In this document: positions 5,289-10,234 of the stretch, piece after piece | How the letters are laid out: each line of letters begins with the position of its first letter | Numbering within the stretch: the stretch's first letter is position 1 | Source: JAYEIA01 sp964472505 | GTDB lineage: Bacteria; Bacteroidota; Bacteroidia; Bacteroidales; JAADGE01 | Direction: 5' to 3' | DNA length: 10,234 nt | Assembly (NCBI GenBank): GCA_964472505.1 | Contig: CAYYQW010000104.1 | Span: 1-10,234, forward strand | Translations under genes and position numbers: made by a program | The notes under the pieces: generated by a model | What the model saw: only the letters and a program-made list of their open reading frames with translations | Databases searched by the model: none | Told to the model about the DNA's origin: nothing

Positions 5289-7652
5289 TTACATCCCTTC
5301 ATGCTCGGTACGTTCAATAATTTCGTTTTGCAGTTCCGGGCTTAGGTCTTTAAAATAGTCGCTGTATCCGGCAACGCGCACAATCAGGTTTCGGTATTTT
5401 TCCGGCTCTTTTTGTGCTTTGCGCAAAGTTTCGGCTTTTACTACATTGAATTGTATGTGGTGGCCGTCTAAACGGAAGTAGTAGCGCACCAGTTTTACCA
5501 AAGCTGTTAATCCTTTTTCGGTTTTGAGCAAATCCGGCGTGAATTTTTGATTGAGCAGGGTGCCGCCGGTTTTTAGATGGTCGATTTTTGCCGCCGATGC
5601 CGTTACGGCTGCCGGGCCGTTTCGGTCGGCTCCCTGCACCGGCGAAATGCCTTCCGACAGCGGTTTGTGTGCATTGCGACCATCGGGCAGGGCACCGGTT
5701 ACACTTCCGAAATATACATGCGAAGTGGTGGGCAACATATTTATTCTGAAATGCCCGCCTTTGGTGTTTGGCCGGCCGTTTACCGCATCGTGAAACAGGT
5801 TGAAAACACTTACGGCATGTTGGTCGGCTTCGTCGTCATCGTTGCCGTACTTGGGGGTTTCGTAAATCAGTTTGTATTGCAGTTCTTCAAGATTTTTGAA
5901 GTCAGTATCTAAAGCATTCAATAAGTCTTTGGGTGAAATTTTTCTGTTTTCAAAAACAATATGTTTCAACGCGGAAAGTGAATCGGTAACCGTTCCCAGA
6001 CCCACGCCCTGTATGTAGCTTGTATTGTAGCGCGCACCGCCGGCGTTGTAGTCTTTACCGGTGCTGATACAGTCATTAATGAGCAGCGACATAAAAGGTG
6101 CCGGCAGATAGCGTGCCCATATTTGTTCAATAATTCGGTTGCCTTTAATTTTAGTATCAATAAAATGCTCCAATTGTTTTTTGAAAGCCTGCATAAGGGC
6201 TTTAAAATCATTGAATTTTGTGAATTCTCCGGTTTTCGGGCCCAATTGTTTTCCGCTTTGGGTATCCGTTCCGTTATTGAGTGTGAGCTCCAGGATTTTT
6301 GGCAGATTGAAATAGCCGGTCAGGATGTAGCTTTCGTTTCCGAAGGCTCCGGTTTCCACGCAGCCGCTTGCGCCGCCCATGCGTGCGTCTTGCAGGCTTT
6401 TACCTTGATTCAGAAGTTCTTGTATAATGGCATCGGTATTGAAAATTGAGGGCTGTCCGAAACCGGTTTTTATAATATCGGCTGTTCGGCGAATGAAGCG
6501 GTCGGGATTTTTTTTGCTCACCTGAATCATGGAGCTTGGCTGCAGCAAACGCATTTCTTCAATCACATCGAGAATGAGATAAGTCAGTTCATTTACACCG
6601 TCTCGGCCTTCGGGTGTGAGGCCGCCGAGGTTGATGAGCGCAAAATCGGTGTAGGTGCTGCTCTCTTTGGCCGTAATTCCTACTTTGGGCGGAGCGGGAT
6701 GGTTGTTGAATTTCACCCAAAAAGCAGCAAGCAATTCTTTGGCTTCTTCTTTGCTGATGCGCCCGGCAGCCAAATCATCTCGATAAAAGCGTATCAGGTT
6801 TTGATCCAATCGCCCCGGATTAAAGCTGTCCCACGGATTGAGCTCAGAAATAACGCCGATGTGAATAAACCAATAATGCTGCAAGGCTTCGTGAAATATT
6901 TTAGGCGCATCGGCGGGTACATTGCGGCAAACAGCTGCCATTTTCTGCAATTCTTTTTTACGGGAGCTGTTTTCGCATTCAGCTGCTTCTTTTTCCAATA
7001 AAAGAACATAGCGGTGAGCATAATTTATTACGGCATCGCAGGCACGGCTCATGGCGCGCAATTGCTCTTTTTTTGCAAAGGCTTGGTCATCCTTATAAAA
7101 GTCCAACTTACTGATACTTTCTCGAATTTCGTTTTTCAAATCCCAAAAACCGGTTTCAAACATGCGCTTTCCGAGTACGGTATGCCCGGGCGCACGCTGT
7201 TCCAGAAATTCGGTAAAAATACCGGCTTCGTAGGCGGCTTTCCAATCATCGTCCAATTCCCTGAAAATACGTTCACGATTGGTTTTTCCTTTCCAAAACG
7301 GGATGATTTTATTTTTGTAAATTGTTTTTACTTCATCGCTTACGCGAAACCACACTTTGTCTCTTGTATCAAGGGTTTCCAAATCTTGCGGGCTGTGCAG
7401 GTTAATTTCCGGATAAGTGGGAACGGCAGCGGGTTGCGGACCGCGTTCGCCGACAATTAGTTCATCTTTACCGAGATAAAGCTGTTTTTGGCCTAAAATT
7501 CGGAATAAAGATTCTGCGCGTTGTTCAGCTATGCTGAGTTTGGCTGTGGCGGCTTCTGCATAGAAATCGGTAATGATTTCTGCGCGTTCTGCCGATATGC
7601 GCGGAACGGCGTTTTCGCTTGCTTCTCTGAGTTTTTGTATGCGTGTGTTCAT
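5289..7652 (-). CDS. hypD: Glycyl radical trans-4-hydroxy-L-proline dehydratase
   Basis: A 787-residue cytoplasmic glycyl radical enzyme that dehydrates trans-4-hydroxy-L-proline to 1-pyrroline-5-carboxylate. It can be matched from memory along its whole length to C. difficile HypD. The thiyl-radical loop GASGCVETG has C431 and the general base E433; the glycyl loop VRVAGYSD has G762. Other active-site positions are also present: D275, S331, F337, Y447 (LTGY) and T642 (LPTTSHVYFG). All lie three below the numbering I recall for the C. difficile enzyme (C434, E436, D278, S334, F340, Y450, T645, G765). That separates it from pyruvate formate-lyase and from glycerol or choline lyases. It is second after hypE, 37 bases downstream, with a small hairpin in the gap. 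No proC (pyrroline-5-carboxylate reductase) is nearby. The radical is destroyed by oxygen, which implies an anaerobic life style. Confidence 0.92.
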   Translation of the reverse strand: MNTRIQKLREASENAVPRISAERAEIITDFYAEAATAKLSIAEQRAESLFRILGQKQLYLGKDELIVGERGPQPAAVPTYPEINLHSPQDLETLDTRDKVWFRVSDEVKTIYKNKIIPFWKGKTNRERIFRELDDDWKAAYEAGIFTEFLEQRAPGHTVLGKRMFETGFWDLKNEIRESISKLDFYKDDQAFAKKEQLRAMSRACDAVINYAHRYVLLLEKEAAECENSSRKKELQKMAAVCRNVPADAPKIFHEALQHYWFIHIGVISELNPWDSFNPGRLDQNLIRFYRDDLAAGRISKEEAKELLAAFWVKFNNHPAPPKVGITAKESSTYTDFALINLGGLTPEGRDGVNELTYLILDVIEEMRLLQPSSMIQVSKKNPDRFIRRTADIIKTGFGQPSIFNTDAIIQELLNQGKSLQDARMGGASGCVETGAFGNESYILTGYFNLPKILELTLNNGTDTQSGKQLGPKTGEFTKFNDFKALMQAFKKQLEHFIDTKIKGNRIIEQIWARYLPAPFMSLLINDCISTGKDYNAGGARYNTSYIQGVGLGTVTDSLSALKHIVFENRKISPKDLLNALDTDFKNLEELQYKLIYETPKYGNDDDEADQHAVSVFNLFHDAVNGRPNTKGGHFRINMLPTTSHVYFGSVTGALPDGRNAHKPLSEGISPVQGADRNGPAAVTASAAKIDHLKTGGTLLNQKFTPDLLKTEKGLTALVKLVRYYFRLDGHHIQFNVVKAETLRKAQKEPEKYRNLIVRVAGYSDYFKDLSPELQNEIIERTEHEGM

Positions 7653-7672
7653 GGGTTTCTTTTTTTATAAAT

Positions 7673-7689
7673 TACGAATAATTTTCGTA
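7673..7689 (-). other. Small hairpin between hypE and hypD
   Basis: TACGAA (7673-7678) and TTCGTA (7684-7689) form a 6-base stem with a 5-base loop, directly between the hypE stop and the A-rich stretch before the hypD start. It could stabilise the hypD part of a processed transcript, since enzyme is needed in far larger amount than activase. This role is inference, and a 6-base palindrome can arise by chance. Confidence 0.3.
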
Positions 7690-8487
7690 TCAGCCGCCGA
7701 TTTTTACTTCATAACCGGCTTTTGCAAATTTTGACTGTATTTGGGAAATGCTTGTACTGTTAGGTTCTTCAAAGGTTGTAACCGCTTCGGACAAAGTGAG
7801 TTGCTCCTTTTTATGACTGCCTAATTTATGATAGGGAAGCAGGTCAATCGGATAGCGATGCTTTAATAATGATAAAAATTCAAGAAATGCTTCTAACGAT
7901 TGCTCATCGGCATTTATACCGGGGATAATCGGAATGCGAATGCGCAAATTAGGTCGAATTTGGTCAATTAATCGCAGGTTTTTGAGAATGGAGCGATTGG
8001 ATACACCGGTGTATTGCCTGTGCTTTTTATCGTCAATTAATTTAAGGTCAAAAAGAATTTCATCTGCGTAAGGCATTAATTTATTAAGATTTTTTTCTGA
8101 AGCATAGCCGCTTGTATCCAAGCAAGTGTGCAGATTCATGCTTCGGCATTCTTTTAAGAGTGCTTGAGCGGCATCAGCCTGTATCAAAGGTTCACCGCCC
8201 GAAAGTGTGATGCCGCCTCCGGATTCTTCATACAGCAATTGATTTTTTTTGATCGTTTGCATTAGCTCGTCAAGGCTGTAATATTTGCCGACCGTTTTAG
8301 TTAGCTTAAGCGTTTTTCCTTTAAACTTCTGAATGCTTTGGTATTCATGCGGTTTTGTGCTGCAACTTTCCGGATTGTGGCACCACGGGCAGCGCAGCGG
8401 GCAGCCTTTAAAAAAGAAAGTGCTTCGTATGCCCCGACCGTCGTGCAGGGCGTAGTGCTTGATGTCAAACAGAAGTATTTCGGCCAT
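7690..8487 (-). CDS. hypE: Radical SAM glycyl radical enzyme activase, no auxiliary cluster domain
   Basis: A 265-residue radical SAM enzyme that uses a 4Fe-4S cluster and S-adenosylmethionine to create the glycyl radical on HypD. The cluster motif is CPLRCPWC (C29, C33, C36). The SAM-binding GGEP follows at 97-100 within SGGGITLSGGEP, and later family segments (DTSGYAS, ILFDLKLID, RIPIIPGIN, LLPYHKLG) are all present. Most activases of this class, including characterised HypE, carry a ferredoxin-like insert with eight cysteines just after the first motif. Here residues 37-66 are a short linker with a single cysteine (C42), so the auxiliary clusters are missing, as in pyruvate formate-lyase activase. 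Its place before hypD in the same direction assigns the partner. Transcription must start in the 256-base divergent region. Confidence 0.9.
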   Translation of the reverse strand: MAEILLFDIKHYALHDGRGIRSTFFFKGCPLRCPWCHNPESCSTKPHEYQSIQKFKGKTLKLTKTVGKYYSLDELMQTIKKNQLLYEESGGGITLSGGEPLIQADAAQALLKECRSMNLHTCLDTSGYASEKNLNKLMPYADEILFDLKLIDDKKHRQYTGVSNRSILKNLRLIDQIRPNLRIRIPIIPGINADEQSLEAFLEFLSLLKHRYPIDLLPYHKLGSHKKEQLTLSEAVTTFEEPNSTSISQIQSKFAKAGYEVKIGG

Positions 8488-8743
8488 TATAATTGCTTTG
8501 ATGAAATGTGAAAATAGGGATGATTTTTTTTGGAAAAAAGGGGATAGAAATCAAAAAATAAGGCATTCAAAAAGGCCTTTGCCTCTGAAGATAACTTGGC
8601 CGATATGTTTGGCAGATTGTTTCATCGCTGTAAATTTCACACTTTTTATTAAAGAAAACAAGATTTCCGAGAAATATTCGCTTTAAATTTTATCATAGCT
8701 TTATAAATACCGATATTTGGGGAGAAACTAAAAACGGGATAAC
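8488..8743. promoter_or_regulatory. Divergent intergenic region between hypE and the hydantoinase gene
   Basis: This AT-rich gap must hold the promoters of both divergent units. For the plus strand, TATGTTTG at 8604-8611 fits TAnnTTTG, with TTTG at 8578-8581, but the 22-base spacing is longer than usual, so this is a weak candidate. For hypE I find no exact box; TATTTTTTG on the minus strand near 8554-8562 is one base too long. A perfect 10-base palindrome AAAGGCCTTT lies at 8571-8580, between the two candidates. No structured riboswitch is evident. Confidence 0.4.
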
Positions 8744-10069
8744 ATGCAAGCCGATATACTTATAAAAAATGCTCAGGTAGTGAATGCCGATAAGCAATTT
8801 AAAAGCAACTTATTGATTAGCGAAGGGAAAATTATGCGTTTGATTTCCGATGATGAAATCGGAGATGTATCTGCATTAAAAATTATAGATGCGGAGGGGA
8901 AATATGTATTTCCGGGTTTTATAGACCCGCATGTGCATTTTCATTTGCCGACGCCGGCGGGTTTTTCTTCCGATGATTTTGATTCGGGAACCAAAGCGGC
9001 TTTGCGGGGCGGTACCACCACCATAATGGATTTTGTAACGCCGCAAAAAGGAGAATCGCTTACGGCGGCTTTGGATAAAAGAGAGAAAGAAGCTGAATCG
9101 GCTCATTGTAACTACCGGCTGCATGTAAGCCCGATTGATTTTGACCAAAATACCGAAACGGAAATTAAAGCTTGCATTGAGCGCGGTACGGAATCCTTTA
9201 AAGTGTATATGGCTTATAAAAAAGCAATTGGTTTGGAAGACGATGCCTTGCGAAAAGTCATGCAGGTGCTTGCCAAGTACGATAAAGTATTGCTTGTTCA
9301 TGCCGAAGACGGTGACACCATAGAAAAACTGCGTGATAAATTGGCTGCCGAAGGAAAAACCGCACCGAAATACCATCCGCAGTCGCGGCCGCCGCAAACG
9401 GAAGCCGATGCCGTAAAAAAACTGACAGACATGGCCGAAGAAACCGGCTGTGCGGTTTATATTGTACATGTTTCGGCAGTCGAATCTTTAAAGCATATTC
9501 GAGAAGCGAAGAAAAAGGGCGTTAAAGTATTTGCCGAAACCTGTCCGCATTATTTGTTGTTGGACGACAGACGATATGAAGGCTCTTTTGATGAGTCGGC
9601 GGCTTACGTATTGAGCCCGCCGCTGCGGCCTGCGGGCAATGAAAACGAATTGTGGAAAGCCTTGTCGGACGGTACTTTTAATGTGATAGGAACGGATCAC
9701 TGTCCGTTTAGCAAAGCTCAAAAAGAAAAAGGAAAATCTGATTTCAGATTTATACCCAACGGGGCGGGAAGCCTAGAGTTTCGTCCGGCATTGCTATATA
9801 CATACGGTGTGGAACAAGGCAAAATTAACTTAGAGCAATTTACGGAATTAATGTCAGCCGGGCCGGCAAATATTTTTGGCTTATATCCGCAAAAAGGCGT
9901 GATAGCCGAAGGCAGCGATGCCGATTTGGTGATTTGGAATCCAAAAAAACGCAGCCTGCTCTCAACCGACACCCAAATTCAAAATACCGATATTAATATT
10001 TACGAAGGATTTGAAACGCAAGGCGAGGCCGAACTTGTGATATTGGGCGGGGAGATTGTGAAGTATTGA
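8744..10069 (+). CDS. hydA: Dihydropyrimidinase / D-hydantoinase family amidohydrolase
   Basis: A 441-residue cyclic-amide hydrolase that opens dihydropyrimidine or hydantoin rings. All ligands of the two-metal site are visible: HVH (H63, H65) in IDPHVHFHLP, the lysine that becomes carboxylated (K153 in ESFKVYMAYK), H186 in LLVHAEDGD, H242 in VYIVHVSA and D318 in GTDHCPFS. DPHVHFHLP, and IPNG at 337-340, fit dihydropyrimidinase rather than dihydroorotase or allantoinase, which have HLREPG-type motifs. The C-terminus stops soon after VILGGEIVKY, so the usual tail of some 15-30 residues that helps tetramer contacts is short or missing. The start at 8744 follows an A-rich, SD-poor leader. Substrate is uncertain: pyrimidine breakdown or another cyclic ureide. 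The only plus-strand gene, it is divergent from hypED. Confidence 0.85.
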   Translation: MQADILIKNAQVVNADKQFKSNLLISEGKIMRLISDDEIGDVSALKIIDAEGKYVFPGFIDPHVHFHLPTPAGFSSDDFDSGTKAALRGGTTTIMDFVTPQKGESLTAALDKREKEAESAHCNYRLHVSPIDFDQNTETEIKACIERGTESFKVYMAYKKAIGLEDDALRKVMQVLAKYDKVLLVHAEDGDTIEKLRDKLAAEGKTAPKYHPQSRPPQTEADAVKKLTDMAEETGCAVYIVHVSAVESLKHIREAKKKGVKVFAETCPHYLLLDDRRYEGSFDESAAYVLSPPLRPAGNENELWKALSDGTFNVIGTDHCPFSKAQKEKGKSDFRFIPNGAGSLEFRPALLYTYGVEQGKINLEQFTELMSAGPANIFGLYPQKGVIAEGSDADLVIWNPKKRSLLSTDTQIQNTDINIYEGFETQGEAELVILGGEIVKY

Positions 10070-10234
10070 CTTTTGTTTCAAAGTTCTTTCAAATATGCTT
10101 AGTTTTTTTCAAAATTCAGAACTCTTGGTTCAACGTAAATAGAACTGTCGCATTTTTTTTGCCTTTTCAAAATTCGGATTTTTGAATCTTATATTATCAT
10201 AATAATCTTAATAAATCAGTGTACTATTCGATAC
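10070..10234. other. AT-rich 3' region after the hydantoinase gene
   Basis: No gene start is recognised. A weak A/T hairpin (TTCAAAA at about 10166-10172 with TTTTTGAA at about 10179-10186) could end the hydA transcript, but it has almost no G/C pairs, so I do not call it a terminator. The window ends here. Confidence 0.4.

Noticed and set aside
8501..8646. GTGTGAAAT-like words in the hypE-hydA region resembling the inverted repeats at 2116-2216
   Set aside because: The shared match is about nine AT-rich bases and the flanks differ, so chance is enough to explain it.
8876..9469. 197-codon open frame on the minus strand opposite the hydantoinase gene
   Set aside because: It lies entirely inside a gene with all its catalytic residues, and its translation is rich in Arg, Phe and Ile without any family signature.
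1..10234. CRISPR array, tRNA or rRNA genes
   Set aside because: No regularly spaced repeats and no cloverleaf or ribosomal RNA sequence was recognised on either strand.

Overview
The window reads as chromosomal DNA of an anaerobic member of the Bacteroidota. Three things point there. Starts lack Shine-Dalgarno sequences and are preceded by A-rich tracts. Two promoters carry the phylum's TAnnTTTG -7 box. The gene set combines an OprO/P-type porin, an FmdE protein with a signal peptide and an oxygen-sensitive glycyl radical enzyme. Seven genes and a small activase gene lie on the minus strand. One hydantoinase-family gene at the right end lies on the plus strand.

Right part (5289-10069): a divergent pair of catabolic units. 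hypE (radical SAM activase) followed by hypD (glycyl radical trans-4-hydroxy-L-proline dehydratase) runs leftward, and a dihydropyrimidinase/D-hydantoinase gene runs rightward from the same 256-base intergenic region. HypD is very close to the characterised Clostridioides difficile enzyme and keeps its catalytic residues at a constant numbering offset of three. HypE is unusual because it has no ferredoxin-like auxiliary cluster domain.

Middle part (2699-5180): a tetR gene, an OprO/P-like outer-membrane porin and a periplasmic FmdE protein with a C-terminal zinc ribbon, all leftward and closely spaced. A near-identical 18-base palindrome lies in the tetR promoter and again between tetR and the porin gene, so the TetR protein probably controls itself and the porin-fmdE pair. 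A strong bidirectional hairpin terminator separates this unit from the next.

Left part (1-2620): an arsenic-resistance unit, arsR - small hypothetical gene (DUF6155-like) - acr3, with an ArsR-type operator laid over the arsR promoter and no arsenate reductase. Beyond acr3 lie a 97-base imperfect palindrome and, at the window edge, a decayed second copy of the 3' end of fmdE. The fmdE repeats are in direct orientation and bracket the arsenic block, which suggests the block and the porin-FmdE unit share a history of duplication or recombination.

The best candidate for an undescribed system is the TetR-porin-FmdE unit: an outer-membrane channel paired with a secreted metal-binding protein under its own repressor, next to an arsenite efflux operon.
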